Both the position numbers and the translations under genes were made by a program. From NCBI GenBank assembly GCA_009801085.1, contig VNWV01000005.1, positions 1,488,001 to 1,552,000 of the forward strand: 64,000 bases of DNA, read 5' to 3'. The DNA comes from Lasiodiplodia sp. COLG20 (Eukaryota; Ascomycota; Dothideomycetes; Botryosphaeriales; Botryosphaeriaceae). Below the pieces are notes generated by a model, which saw only the letters and a program-made list of their open reading frames with translations, had not been told where the DNA came from and ran no database searches. Below, in pieces: positions 22,031 to 33,681 of the stretch. Position 1 is the first letter of the stretch. Each line of letters opens with the position of its first letter.

Positions 22031-23214
22031 GGTGGCGGAGTGTCGTGGCCCGGCGGCGGTGGGCAAGGCTGCAGCTCAGTCCGTCGAGGGCGACGTGGTG
22101 GGCGCGCTGCGGGCGGTCGAGCTGGGACCGGGACGGAGACTGGGTTTGGGACTGGGACTGGGACTTTGACTTGGGCGGCGGGACGATGGCCGTCGCGATG
22201 CTCGCTTACCCTGCGACCAAGACCGGCAACAATCGGAGCTCTCCACGCTCGCCATGCACACTCGAATGATGGCGATTCTGCAGCAGTGCTCTGCCCAGAT
22301 ATGCGTGCCGTCCGTCCGTCACGAGGCGGCGCCGCGCGAGTCACGCAACAGCCGGCGCGCACGCGTCTTCCATCGCAATGAGCTCATCCTCTGTCTCACT
22401 CGACCGCCCTCGACAATCCCACCTGGTCGCGCGCCTCCCCCACGCTGCTCGTGGGCCTCGTCATGCGCCCGCTGACCAGGATGCCTGTGCCGTCCCTTGC
22501 TCGCGCTGTGGCGCCGCCCTGGCCTCCAGCCGCATCGAGATCGGGCCCTGGCAGGGAACGACCGCGTGCCTTCAAACCTTACTTGCGCCGCGCGAATCAC
22601 CCGCCCCTCCCGCTGCGCTGCCCTGCGTATATTGCCAATACCAGCTCTCGAACGCGTGATGACAATGACATCCCTTCGTCGGTACATGCACACCAAAACC
22701 CCAGCCACCTCACCACATGCCTCTGGAATGGACGAGCCTTTGTCGGGCCGTTCTCCACCAACAGATCGCACTGTCGAACGCCTGTCCTCATGACCACCCG
22801 CATCCGTGTGTTCCTGAACAACTTCTAGTGGTGAACTAAACCCCTAACCGGCCCTGCATGTCATCGGGCATCCCGTCAAATGTCATGTGCCACATGGTAC
22901 ATTTGTGGGGTCTTTGTGTATATACGGCCTAGTGCTCCAAGGTTTCCACACCAGGCTGGACCGCAACTTCAACACCTCACGATACTGAGACAAATCCACA
23001 AGGCTACCGAACTCACAAAAGTCTTCACATAATGACGTTGGCTTGATGGATAAAAATCCCTTGATTGTGAACTGAGTGTAGATACTTATACCCATCGCTC
23101 ATCAAGAGCACGAAACTCTAGCTACGTATGCGATGAACCACGCCCTATAAGGGTGCGATCGCTATGTGATTGAGAGCAAAGAAAAAGAAAAGAAAGCATC
23201 TTCACCCAGATGGC
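22031..23214. other. Promoter and leader of the CCCH gene; 3' side of the secreted protein gene
   Basis: GC-rich from 22031 to 22700, where open frames on both strands are probably shadows; AT-richer beyond 22830. One small ORF with paired CxxC motifs is listed separately at low confidence. Confidence 0.45.
22378..22659 (+). CDS. Doubtful small ORF with two CxxC pairs
   Basis: An ATG-started frame of 93 codons, divergent from the CCCH gene. It carries CSRCGAALASS and, about 40 residues later, CVYCQYQLS at its C-terminus, an arrangement that could hold a zinc ion. There is no other support: no recognisable family, and the surrounding GC-rich DNA is open in several frames. It may be part of an upstream leader or simply chance. 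Confidence 0.2.
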   Translation: MSSSSVSLDRPRQSHLVARLPHAARGPRHAPADQDACAVPCSRCGAALASSRIEIGPWQGTTACLQTLLAPRESPAPPAALPCVYCQYQLSNA

Positions 23215-24995
23215 TTAAACGCCCTTTCCACGAGTGGCTGCAGCCTCGCAGCTGTTGTCAGCCCAACTAAGCTTCAAGTCGTCCACGAAGAACATCTCCT
23301 CTTTCTTGACGTCGACCCAGAAGTACGATTTGATGCTGATCGAGGAAAGGTCGGTAAAGTCGCTTCCCTCGCTGCTGAAGTCAATCTCAGTCATTTCGCA
23401 CTTGCCCTTGGCATTGACATTGGTCTCCAAGCAAGGCGCCATGTGGAACGTTGAGATGGCCTGAAGCTTTTCCTGCTTTGCATCACGGTCCCAGCGGAAG
23501 CCAGAAACCTCGAGTGTGCAGTTGAGGGGATCAGGGCCGTTCGTTAGGGAAATAGGACCCTTGAGGCAGGCGAAGTATCCGCCATACGCGTTGAAATTGA
23601 AGGCAGGGTTTCTGATTCGGCCGATTCCACCATTTCGCCGCGCACCTTCCCCAGACATCTGCATAGCTGTCCTGTTGGGCAAGTACATTGCCAGCTGCGG
23701 AGGCGAAGCCGGCTCAATATTTTCAAAGCCCACCGGGGCGTATACATACCCGCCGTTGAAGATAAGGCTCGGGCTTCGAACACGAACGAATGAGTCCGAC
23801 GTGTTAGCCTTGACTTCATGGGGCTTGTCAAACTGTGTGTAGTAAGTGCATATTAAAAGGGAAGATTAAGGGCAGACACTGACGTGAAATGTGAAATTTC
23901 CCCTGTGACCACGCTCATCGCAGGCTGAGGGCGTAGGAAGCGTAGAGGAAACGATCAGGCTACTGTGTCCATTTGGAGTTGACATGATGGAAGGCAGCCC
24001 AATGGTGCTGTTGGCTACTACAGTAATCGTCGACGTCACTGTGGACACACCCGCCCAAGCAGTGCTCGTGGTGGTCGTGATATTGACGGTGCGAGTTGTC
24101 AGTGCTTCAGCAGTGTGAGAGTGAAGAACTGTCACACCATTGGTGTGGTCAGAGCGTTGGGGACGCGTGGTTACCATGGAGAAGTTCCAACCATGAGTCA
24201 AACTTTGAGGCGTGTGCAGGGTGAACGACGAGTGGTGCTTGCTAGCCCTGGAGAAGGTAGGAAAGTGAGGAGAGGCACCCATTGAGAGGGAAGCCCCGGA
24301 GACGGTATGAGAATGAGGAGAGGCACTCATTGCGGGGGTGCCATCGGAAATGGTCGCGGTGCCGGAAGCCACGGTCTTGAGGCTGGTAGACGTGAGAGTT
24401 GTCGTCGGCTCTTCAGTCTTGGTGACCCAGATGGTCGAGGTCACCGTGGACTCAGACTCGGGAACGGTAACGAACTCCGTCGCAGTGACGAAGACTTCGG
24501 TTGTGTTTTCGGGGACAACGGTAAAAGTTGACACCCCAGGGATTACCGTGATCGAGTCGTTCGGGTTGGGAGTTCCACAGGGCCACATGGTCGAGGTGCC
24601 TTTGACGACCTTGTAGAGCGGTCCATCGGGAAGGCAGGGGAGGCCGTGCGGGGCAGAAGCCGTGGAAGAAGCCGGGTGCGTGCAGTCGCCAGCAACAGTA
24701 ACAGTGGTCGTCCAACCAGGGACGCCGATGAACTTTTCAACCGTGGTGGTGTAGTTGGGAATGACGGACCTAAAATAGAATGATAAGTGTTGACATGACA
24801 ATGGGGAGGATCGGAGGAAGGAGATATTCGGATGGAAGATCTCAAACGAAATTGGTGTCGAAGGTAATCAAGTAGAACAAATATCGAGACCAGTAGACAA
24901 TGTGAGGTCTATAGGAAGGATGACACATACACCGAGCCGAGCGCAAGCGCCGGCAGGATCATCGCCACGAAGGTGAGCCAAGCGTGAAGCAGCAT
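23215..24995 (-). CDS. Secreted Thr/Ser-rich protein with a C-terminal globular domain, function unknown
   Basis: Three exons (24995-24931, 24769-23884, 23832-23215) encode 522 aa. A short first exon supplies the signal peptide (MLLHAWLTFVAMILPALALG). Donor GTATGT and acceptor TTTTAG join it to VIPNYTTTVEKF. Residues 30-300 are rich in Thr, Ser and Val with TTTVTV, FTVVP, TEFVTVP and TTSTAW stretches, typical of O-glycosylated cell-surface proteins. The last 200 residues, after the second intron, form a Cys-containing domain (FACLKGP, LNCTLEVSGF, KGKCEMTEIDF, DNSCEAA) with FWVDVKKEEMFFVDDLKLSW near the end. I do not recognise a named family. There is no clear GPI signal, so it is probably secreted or wall-bound. 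The start lies in GCCACCATG-like good context. A cell-wall or effector role is possible but unproven. Confidence 0.78.
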
Positions 24996-25571
24996 GGTGG
25001 CTGACTTGAGGAAGGAGTGTGGATTCGAAGCAGTGGAGTGCGTGAGCAAGAGAGAGAAGAAGTGTGGACCACGCGGAGAGGGCGTCGGAGGACCAAAGAG
25101 TGATGGGTCGCTAGACGCTAGCAAAGAACGAAGGACTGTGGTGTAGAAGGAAAGGAAGGAGAGCTGGAGGACGGACGAAGAGAAGGGTCCTTATGCTCAG
25201 CGGCGGGACGCTCAGATCACTTAAGCGAGCGCGGCCCGTAGATAAACCGCCTACCCGCCGCCGCTGGGGGCTCTGATTGGCCGGAAATAAAATTTGCACG
25301 GACCGCCTGCCCTTTTGGTCCACCCAAAAAAGCAAGCACGACGTCATTGGCACCGGACACGGGGCGTTACGGTCGAACGTAGTCTCACCCAGCGCTCTTG
25401 GGCTCTTGAGCATAGCTGGTGATATGCTGCGGCACATATGGGCACGAGCGGCGGGGCCCGGCGGCACAGCAGTAGCTTTCCAGACCTGTAAGCTTATGCA
25501 GGTACCCTCTGTCGGCGCAGCCAGCCGGTTCTTCAGCTGCAAGCTAGTTTTTCCGCATATGCGCAGGCCAT

Positions 25572-25590
25572 GAGCCATGCAGCATGGCTC
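25572..25590. repeat. Perfect inverted repeat, 9-bp arms
   Basis: GAGCCATGC, one base, GCATGGCTC. It could be a protein-binding palindrome; it lies about 580 nt upstream of the secreted-protein ATG. Confidence 0.4.
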
Positions 25591-25820
25591 CCTCATCCTT
25601 GACCGTGTAACACCTGGGCAGGCAAGGCAACATGTCACTGACGCTGTGTGACCGCGACTGGAGCCGACATTGCAAACACACTCATGGAGGCCTTCTACAT
25701 GAATGGCCGTGACAGACTAAGGTTCTGTTAGATGCTCTGATACTTGGAAGTCAGAACCAAGATTAATTGGTCAAGGTCTCGGGTACCTCTTCACCTTGCT
25801 TTGAATTTTGTAGAACTGGC

Positions 25821-25840
25821 AAAAAAAAAAAAAAAAAAAA
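25821..25840 (+). repeat. Poly-A tract of 20
   Basis: Twenty consecutive A residues flanked by CTGG on each side, outside any gene. Confidence 0.8.
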
Positions 25841-25971
25841 CTGGAATTATGCAAACACCTTCCAAGGATCTCTTTTCTCAAATTTAAAGGCCTTCCATAC
25901 ACACTGACAATATATGACTCAAAACAAGAGATTCGGCCAAAGCTCAGCACATCAGCACATCAGCCCACCGC

Positions 25972-26829
25972 TCACTCAGCCTTATGCAAGACCAACCAAA
26001 CGGGCGTCTGACCATAAGCCATGCCCCTCTTCTCGGTCCACCCTTGCTTACTCAACGTCTCGTCCGCGCGCTCGTCCTTGTACTTGATGGTGCTCCCCTT
26101 GTACCACCGTCCATTGCCCGCCTCAGTGACCTCGGTGACGGCCCACGCGTCGTCGCCCTTGCCCAGGTTCTCCATCAGCTGCTTGACGGTCCAGTTGACG
26201 TCGGCCTCCCAGATGTTGAAGCCGCCCATCTTCGTGGCCGGCACCACGACGCCCTTCTTCGCACCATCCTTCCACGGCTCCATGTCTGTCTTGCGGAAGA
26301 TGTGTAGCCGCGTCTGCTTCGGGTTGAAGATCATGCCCACGCCGCGGCGCCGCGGTCCGCCCCCGGCCCGCCCGCCCGGTATGATCTTCGGCTTCGCCGC
26401 GTCGTCCTCGCCGTCGTCGTCTTCGCCCCAGTGCCATCCACGGTGATGACCACCACCGCCGCCGCCATGGTGACGGCCACCGCCGGGGAACGGTCCGGCG
26501 CCGAAGTCCGGCTCCATCCACGGGGCCATGAAGCCGCCACCGAAGGGCGGATGAGGAGGGCCGCCTGGCGGTGGGCCACCGCCGAAGAAGCCGGGTGGAG
26601 GGGGGCCCATGCCGCCATCATCATGGCCTGGAGGGGGTGGAGGGCCGCCGCCCATGAAAGGGGGAGGAGGTGGGCCTCCGCCGCCGCCGCCCATGAAGGG
26701 AGGTGGGAACATGGCGGGGCCGTCGAGGAAGCCGGGGACGCCGCCGAGCATGGGGTCGAGGTAGAGGTCGTCAGGGGGCTGGTAGCCGCCGTAGGCGGTG
26801 CGCCAGCCATGGGGAGGGAACCAGGCCAT
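25972..26829 (-). CDS. Pro/Gly-rich protein with a conserved-looking C-terminal domain, unknown function
   Basis: A single exon of 285 aa. The first 130 residues are low complexity with PPPP and GGGG blocks (MGGGGGGPPPPPF, GGGPPPPPGHDDGG) and His/Gly stretches, followed by an acidic patch (GEDDDGEDDAAK) and an Arg/Gly segment. From about residue 165 the sequence becomes globular: GMIFNPKQTRLHIFRKTD, then GFNIWEADVNWTVKQLMENLG, GRWYKGSTIKYKDERADETL and GQTPVWLVLHKAE at the end. The aromatic-rich C-terminal part is what would be expected of a real folded domain, but I do not recognise the family and suggest no reaction. No signal peptide is visible. The ATG at 26829 is the first in frame and gives a natural N-terminus. 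Strong codon bias creates an open antisense frame, which I discount. Confidence 0.75.
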   Translation of the reverse strand: MAWFPPHGWRTAYGGYQPPDDLYLDPMLGGVPGFLDGPAMFPPPFMGGGGGGPPPPPFMGGGPPPPPGHDDGGMGPPPPGFFGGGPPPGGPPHPPFGGGFMAPWMEPDFGAGPFPGGGRHHGGGGGGHHRGWHWGEDDDGEDDAAKPKIIPGGRAGGGPRRRGVGMIFNPKQTRLHIFRKTDMEPWKDGAKKGVVVPATKMGGFNIWEADVNWTVKQLMENLGKGDDAWAVTEVTEAGNGRWYKGSTIKYKDERADETLSKQGWTEKRGMAYGQTPVWLVLHKAE

Positions 26830-27634
26830 GGTCGACTGTTTGTTTGTTTGAGGAGAGATAGAGTCCGGAGCTGCCTAGAAAAAAGGGGGGAAAGCTGGCA
26901 AGAATCTGGCCTTCCTCTGAAGAATGACTTTGTCGAAACCTCAAACTGTCCTTGGAGAAGTCGTGGCTTGCCTTCAGCTTCGCTTGGCCTGAGGGAGCAG
27001 TTCTCAAAGAGGGTGAAGAAGAAATGCCAGTGTTCGTAAGGAGGTCTGCTGTTTTATGCTGTCCTGGCCGTGGTCTGCTGTGAGCAGGAGACTCAAGCAC
27101 AAACTCGTGGGACTGCAGTGACAACCTGTACCGTATGATTCCATTGTTATGAGCATTTGTGATCTGGTGCGGAAGGACAGCACTTATCACGGGAGTCCAT
27201 AGGAAGGGGATTTGCTCTGTTGGCGGCCATGTTGTTTTGCTTTGCTGGCAGGTCATTATCCGTTTTCCCTTGTTTGTTGGCCGGGAACACGCAAAGGTAG
27301 GGGGTTGGGAAATCCGGTGACAGCGAAGTATCGCGTTTGCGTGAGCGAATGTCTTCTGATAGTATGACAAAACTATTAAGAGAAAGCAAAGGCAAAGAAC
27401 ATGAACCACGGGAAGCATGGGTGCATATGAGAGTTCTTGAGATAATCCGTGTGAATGTAACACATGCACAAACATGATGATTCTCCAAGGCAACCCAGGT
27501 CAGCATACACAACGAAAAAGAATGACAACATGGAAGAAGATATTGGATATCTTGAAACTTCATGAGTTAATGACATTGACGAATATAGAGCACCTGATCA
27601 CTTGCCCAAAAAGTCCATTCATTCCAGCGTCACC
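26830..27634. other. Intergenic, promoter of the Pro/Gly-rich gene and 3' flank of cft2
   Basis: Moderately AT-rich. Minus-strand frames between 26771 and 27576 are open but lack any domain or codon bias, so they are treated as leader sequence. Nothing else is visible. Confidence 0.45.
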
Positions 27635-30600
27635 TTACCCACCAGCAACCACCGCCAAGCCCTCATAAATCTTCCTCTTAACGGCGTAAAATGTACCATC
27701 AGGCCGCCCTGGCCCCATGAGCCCGAACCCGCTGCTCTCCACCTCGATCTTCCCAGTCCCGCTTTTCCTGACGACCACTGACCCGTTGATAAGCAGCGTA
27801 CCCTCGCCACGGAACTCCGCGGCAAAGCCCGACGATTGCATGATCTTCCGCAGGTCTGCGAGCCTCAGGTCGCCAACATGCAAAGGCTGGGCGACAGAGC
27901 GCGTGGCAGCAGCCATGCTGGCAGGCACGATATCGAGAACAGGTGTGATGTTGACCTCCTCGTTGCTTCCATTCTTGTCTGCTGCTTCTTGAGCACCGCC
28001 CTTGGCACCTTTGGCCTTCTTTTTGACGCCGCCGTTCTCCGTCGCAGAGTCGTCCTCGTCGGGGAGGTGTGCTTCCAAACGCCCGGTGATCGCAACGACA
28101 CCAAGACCCTTCACGTTCTGCCAACGCAGACGACGAACGATGTTTTGACTGAGCTTGACCGTCCAGGCATTCGTGTCCACGCTTGCATCGACCGTGATGC
28201 CGACTGTTGGTGTGAAGACGTCGATCGCGCTTTCTGTTGAGCCGACGGATGCGGCTTCGATCAGCTTGCGGCAATCTGCTGCCAGTGCCAACGTTTCCTC
28301 TTGCTCGCCAGCGACAAGAATGAGCTTGCGCGGACGGATCATGGGTATCAGCAGCTGTAGACTTCTCTTGTCGTGCAGACCTGAAAAGTCAACAAAAGCA
28401 ATCCGGCACTGGAGTCGCACAGTCTCCTGCGTGAAGATAATCTTAGATGGGCCGGCAACCTCCTCCTCAGGAGCCTCATCTTCGGACTCTCCGGAATCGT
28501 CGTTCTCAGCCTGGTCGTCGTTGGTGACACTTCCCTGCACCGAGCCATCCTGTTGTCTGCGGCGTTTTGTCGTGCCGTTCGTCGCCTGTCGTTTGCCCGC
28601 ACCAGGCTTCCCCGTCTGTTCGTCCCACTTGCGCTTCTGGCCAACGCCCGAATCTTTTTGCTGTGTGCCATTGCGCATGTCCTGACCGTCCACCTCATCG
28701 CGCTCCTCAGCACGGAGGTATTCTTCGGGCCGGATGAGGTCTCCGAATTCGTCTCCACGTCTCCTCTTGGCGACGTAGGGGAACATCTTTTCCCTGCCCT
28801 TTTTGCCTCGGGTATCGTAGTCGTGGACGTTCTTGCGGCGCAGCAGAATGTTGATGCCCAGTTCAGCATCGCTAAGCCCCAGCTTTTGTCGAGCGTGCGT
28901 CATGGCGGCCGAAATGTTCAACGACTTGCCTTGGTGTTCTGTATCCGATTCTTCCGACGACTCCGAGGTAGTTGATGAGCGGTCATCGATAACATCTGCT
29001 GCGGTCTCCAGGGAAGTTGCGCCGTCAGTTTGGAGAGTGTTATGCAACTGGCGCTGCTGTGCGAGGTAATGCTGGTACAACGGAACCTCGTTGCCCTCGA
29101 GCGGTGTTGCCTGAGCTACCTCCACGGTCGCTTCAGCACCACCAGCTTGCTGTACAGCAGCACTCTCATCAGCCTCTACGGATTTCGTAGCGCCGCTCCG
29201 TTCAGCCCACAGCTCCCAAAGCAATCTTCCCAGTCCTTTCTTAGAATCCGAAGGTTGCGCCACCCGTTCTGTCAAGACGACAAGGTTCCGGCCGTCCGCA
29301 GCGAGATTGCGCAAGGCTTCCTTGGAAAAGCCCCATTCCAACGAGACATCGCTTGCCAAGATGACTTTGGGACCTTGGGTAGAAAGCATGCGATTGACCT
29401 GGGTTTTGCGTTCCACCAACCTCACATTTTTGAAGTCGAAAGGCGCATTGGGCTTCTTCGCATCGTCCTTGCCATCCTTCGACCTGCCCGATCCTTGTTG
29501 GCTTCTCGTGCGTTTAACATCTTCACCGCCCTGGCCGCTGCTTGCGACCTCGAACTCCCGCACAATGCCTTCATCCATCCACTCCAGCATACTACGCGCG
29601 TACCGCATTGTTGCTCCGCACGTGCGGCTAGCAAGAAAAAGAGGGGTATTTCCAAGCGAATGGGGGTCGGCGGACCAGGTACTCTCCAACAGATAGGCCA
29701 ACTCCAAGATGCGGGCACTCGAATCCGAGGGAATCAGGACGGAACCGCCATTGGATACGGTTTCCTTGATCATGTTGAGCAGCAGCTCGTCTCGCTTCTG
29801 TCGGCCACCGGCCAAAGCGATGCGCTCCGCACCTCTGCTGCTGCAGATCATGGCCGTCGGCCGGCGCAACTGCTCGATGACCTCGGCGCCTCCAGCGCCC
29901 GACCCTCCCAACCATGCAGCGCCGGAAAGGACATGCTCCCTAGCTTGGTTCCAATCCACCGCGTACACAACCGACTCCATGCCATGCTGAATATGCCATA
30001 TTGTCCCGCCCAAGGTATGTCCAGCGCTGTAGGCGGTGATAGTGAGTCCGTTGAGGGGCGGAGAGAAGGGCGACGGTAGCGGCTGATGTGGCTGAGAGTA
30101 TTTGAGCGGGTTGATGAGCGAGAAGTAGTGTGCGATCTCTTCGGAGGTAGGAGGCTGGAGGAGAATGTTGGGGTGGTTGCCTCCTTGAAGGGCGGGGAAG
30201 GAATAAGCCGAGTCCGAGAGCGCAGCTTCTGGGATGATGGAAGATGCGAGAGGGGTCGACGAGTAGAGGTCCTGGAGGAGCGTCCGGCCGAGAGATATGA
30301 CGGGGGTGGTGGCGTAGACGGGAATTCGAGTGAACAGCGGGAAGTGTTTGCAGCAATGAGCGAATGCACCAAGATGAGCGGTCGTTGCGTGCGTGAGCAG
30401 AATCACCGAAAGCGTGGGAATTTGCCTATGCAGTGACGTGTTAGCACGGGTTTGGGAAGCTTCAGGATGCCAGCAGCGGCGCGTCCATACCTCTCAAGCT
30501 CTTTGAGTTTTTCGGCATTGAACCCCTCATCCCAGCCGACATCAACGAGGATTTTGATGCCTCCATCGAGCTCGACCAGGGACTGTGATGCGGCTGAGGT

Positions 30601-30636
30601 CGACTGCGCGCCTAGAAGGGGAGTGAAGTTGAACAT
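27635..30636 (-). CDS. CFT2: Cleavage and polyadenylation factor Cft2 / CPSF100
   Basis: Two exons (30636-30491, 30425-27635) encode 978 aa. The N-terminal metallo-beta-lactamase fold begins MFNFTPLLGA with ILVDVGWDEGF, then ILLTHATTAHLGAFAH and PVYATTPVISLGRTLLQDLY, matching CPSF100 landmarks; the His/Asp zinc ligands of the active paralogue CPSF73 are not all present, as is normal for this subunit. The beta-CASP part covers about 260-480. A long acidic and basic linker (about 540-720, GESEDEAPEEEVAG) precedes the C-terminal RMMBL/CPSF100_C region (CRIAFVDFSGLHDKRSLQ, LVAGEQEETLALAADC). The protein is a core nuclear subunit that positions CPSF73 on pre-mRNA for 3'-end cleavage. The 65-nt intron restores LERQIPTLSVILLTHA. 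It is divergent from a Zn2Cys6 gene across 3 kb. Confidence 0.92.
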
Positions 30637-33600
30637 GGCTACGGCGCGGGGTGTGCGCGGGCACGCGGATTCAAACTATCATGCAAAGGGCATAGCAAGT
30701 TGGGCGACAGCGACGATGGGAGGGTTGGTGGCAAGGCTACTGCTACAGGGTGCTGGAGGCCGCGGCGCGCGCGTGCTGATGGTGACGGCAACACTGGCTT
30801 TGGTGTCGCAGCTGCACGTCGGTCGCCGGAGACCGCGTTTCGCGTGGGTCCGTGCGCAGGCCTAAAGCAAACCAGTCAAACACGCCTCGCCTGCACCTCC
30901 CCTCCGGGACTAGCACGCCTTCAAAGTCTGGGTGCGATGTCATTCTTTGACCATCCTCTATTTCAACCTCTTCTCCCCTCGCTGACCGCCTCACTATCAC
31001 TCGGGTCCTTCCTGGAAAGCCAATTGAACTCGCACGCGGCATGCACTCTATCTCAGTTTCACTCAGAGTATCCGACCACCCCGCTTCGCCTGGACGTTGT
31101 CTACAGCTACTTATCTCCGGCTTCTGGCCATGTCGATCATCCCGGGGCTGACATCCGGATATGAAAATTCATGAAGTCTGACATGGGCTGTCCACAGCCT
31201 GGGTTCTGCCAGATAAGCGGCCCCTGATGAGATCGCCGTGCCTCTCTCTGTCGGTGTCAAGCTTCGTTGTGGCTGCTAAAGCCTGCCCGCAATATGTGCC
31301 TCGGCCCTCAGCCTGGTACGGGGCAATGTGCCGATCACCGTGTTCCTGGAGGAGTTCCCAAGGAACACCTAGCCCATCAATATCCGGCCGTCAGCACCTA
31401 CGACACTTGGCCCCCTCTCGCCTGCTCAAACTTGGTGACTGCTGCATTCGAGACGGCCTGACGCGAGCCGTTTACGCTTTCCGGCACCGCGCACAGGGGC
31501 TAGTTCCAGACCCGGCTGTTTGGCGTGGTACAGCCAGCACAGCAACAGAAGCCGCCTTCAGCCATTGCCGATGCTGCATGCGATCGCGAGCCTTGTGCCT
31601 CGTACTCCTGGGTCTATCACCGAATGAGATGGCGTTGTGGTACGTGCTGGCTCACCTCGCCCGTCTTTACAACTCCGTCCACGTACATGGCAGTGGCTAA
31701 GCCTCAATCACACTCGGGGTACGGGCATCTCCACTGTGCTACTGTCAGCCAGATTCTACCACGGTCAACCATGCCGCGATCCGTGCCAATCCCTCACCGG
31801 CCACGCTGCCTGTGGATGCTCTTAAGCCGATATGCTACAGGTCATATCCCGTCACCGGCCTCGCTCAACCATTTCGATCCATCCCTGCAGAAGACATGTC
31901 TGGGGCCCCAAGAATGGACGGGCCCGGGCGCTGGCACCCCCTAAGGGCGGCGTTCATGTATGCTGCACGGGAAGTCAATCGTGGACTCGAAACACTCCGC
32001 ACGTTGGCCCTGCCAAGCCCGTGGGAGCGTCTACGGTGTTCGGTAGGCCGACCGAGCGGCGTGCGCAATGTGGCTTGCCCCAGTCAGCCCAGGGCAGGGC
32101 CGTTTTTGTGCAACCTTTCGCTTGAACCTGGGAACTGCAAGGAGTCTTCGGCTGGTCACATCCTCTCCAAGTCGTACCACCGGCCGGGCGCTTTGACAGA
32201 GGGCGGGCGCAGAGAGGATGTTGGAGCGGAGCATGTTCCGATGATGTGGACCCCGGCCAGCGCACCGCGGACATCTGCACCCTGAAGTCATAATCGTACA
32301 TTCGCACGAAGCTCGACTCGAGAGCGCCCACGTGCGGATGCAGCGGGCTTGCCTTATCGGTCTTCACCTGCTGCAAGATCACGACTATTTGGAAGGGGCG
32401 CACCACCAATGCACCGGCCAGGCCGGGCTCTGTTTCAAGCCGGCGCACTGCGCTCAGCAATCTCTCAGCCGGAGCAGCACGGGAGAGCAGAGCGAAGTGG
32501 TGGGCAAGTACTCTAGGCATGTGATATGTGTCTGACAATTATCGCCACAAGCGGACGGGTCGAGGATGGCCCTGGAGCCTGTTTTGGCTGTAGGTTGGAA
32601 CAGTCCAGGCCGGTTGAAGCCGGGCGTCAATGGACTACGCTCGCACTAAATACTCTTGCTCGGTCCGGCCGCGTGTCAGCCGACTGCGCTTTCACAATCC
32701 CATCACACGCCAACACGCCAAAGATAGCCGGCGCCCTTGGGCGATCGGGTTCATGTACAGCATTCGCCCAGCCCCCCACATTGGTGGATTTAGGGCTGCA
32801 GTTTGCGGTAAGCAGCGGCGCAAAGAGGCTGGTGATTGGCGACGAGGTTACACACGATCTCTCGCGGGGAGTGCCGGCCCTGTGCGCTCCCCATGATCCC
32901 CAGGATCTGCCAGCGACGTTGCGAGAGCGCTTAAGGGCGGGCCACGGCTGCGTCGCGGCGGCGGATGTGGTGGCCGGCGCGGTCAAGGGACTCATCGTGG
33001 CCCTGACGGCGGTCGCCGGACATGGATGTGCGTGGCGCGCTGAGCAATCCTGTGGCCTCTGATCGGCGCGCGGCGGAAAGTTGGCCGGGATGCAGGCGGG
33101 TACGCGACGTTAGGCAGAGTCAATGTGCCGCAGCGAGGATCGGCCCTTTTCGACGGCGCGCCTCTCGCTGCCCGCTGCATCAACCACCGCGTCGCCCCCG
33201 GTCGCCTCCACCCGCACCCACCGTCCGGCGCGTTGGGCTTGACAGGCTCCCTGAGCGCTGCCCTGAGATCGCAAAGATTGGCGATGCCAGCAGCACCATG
33301 CCCTCTTATACCCGCGACCCCACACCGCGCCACCAGCCAGCAGACCAGATTGCTCTCCCGGCCAGCCTAGCCGCTTCCATCCCACGGCTCCCTGCCCGCC
33401 AAACACCGCCCCCCGCCTCTGTTTCGCCAGCCCATTTATCACTGGCCGCTGATCCGCTCGCGGTAAGCAGCCTGCCGACTCGCGCCCTCACACCTCGCTC
33501 ACGCTCAGTCAGCCTTCACACTCCTTCACCTCTACATAATCCGGTGCACGCCGTCGAGCGCGCCCCACGAAGCTCCAACAAGCTCCAGGTGACGCGCCTG

Positions 33601-33681
33601 CTCACCCCGGGGAGCTCGCCCATCCGCTCCCATATCTCATGCGAACGCCCGCCCCGCCCGCCCTCAATTCCTCGACTGAAC
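30637..33681. other. 3 kb divergent region between cft2 and a Zn2Cys6 regulator
   Basis: GC-rich with no recognisable gene. Several frames of 100-190 codons are open on both strands between 31227 and 33062, without domains or consistent bias. The final 400 nt (33298-33681) are open in frame with the downstream gene and may be either leader or an N-terminal extension. Confidence 0.45.

Larger units (their letters stand above)
24996..25971. other. Promoter of the secreted protein gene; 3' flank of the Pro/Gly-rich gene
   Basis: No gene is seen. It contains a GC-rich block at 25200-25560, an inverted repeat at 25572-25590 and a 20-nt A run at 25821-25840. Confidence 0.5.

Noticed and set aside
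21392..22381. 329-codon plus-strand frame opposite the CCCH gene
   Set aside because: Antisense shadow of biased, GC-rich coding sequence; no motif.
29030..30079. 349-codon plus-strand frame opposite cft2
   Set aside because: Shadow; the minus strand carries clear CPSF100 landmarks throughout.
31227..32538. Several 140-190-codon frames between cft2 and the regulator
   Set aside because: Open on both strands in GC-rich DNA, with no domains, no splice-linked continuity and no bias.
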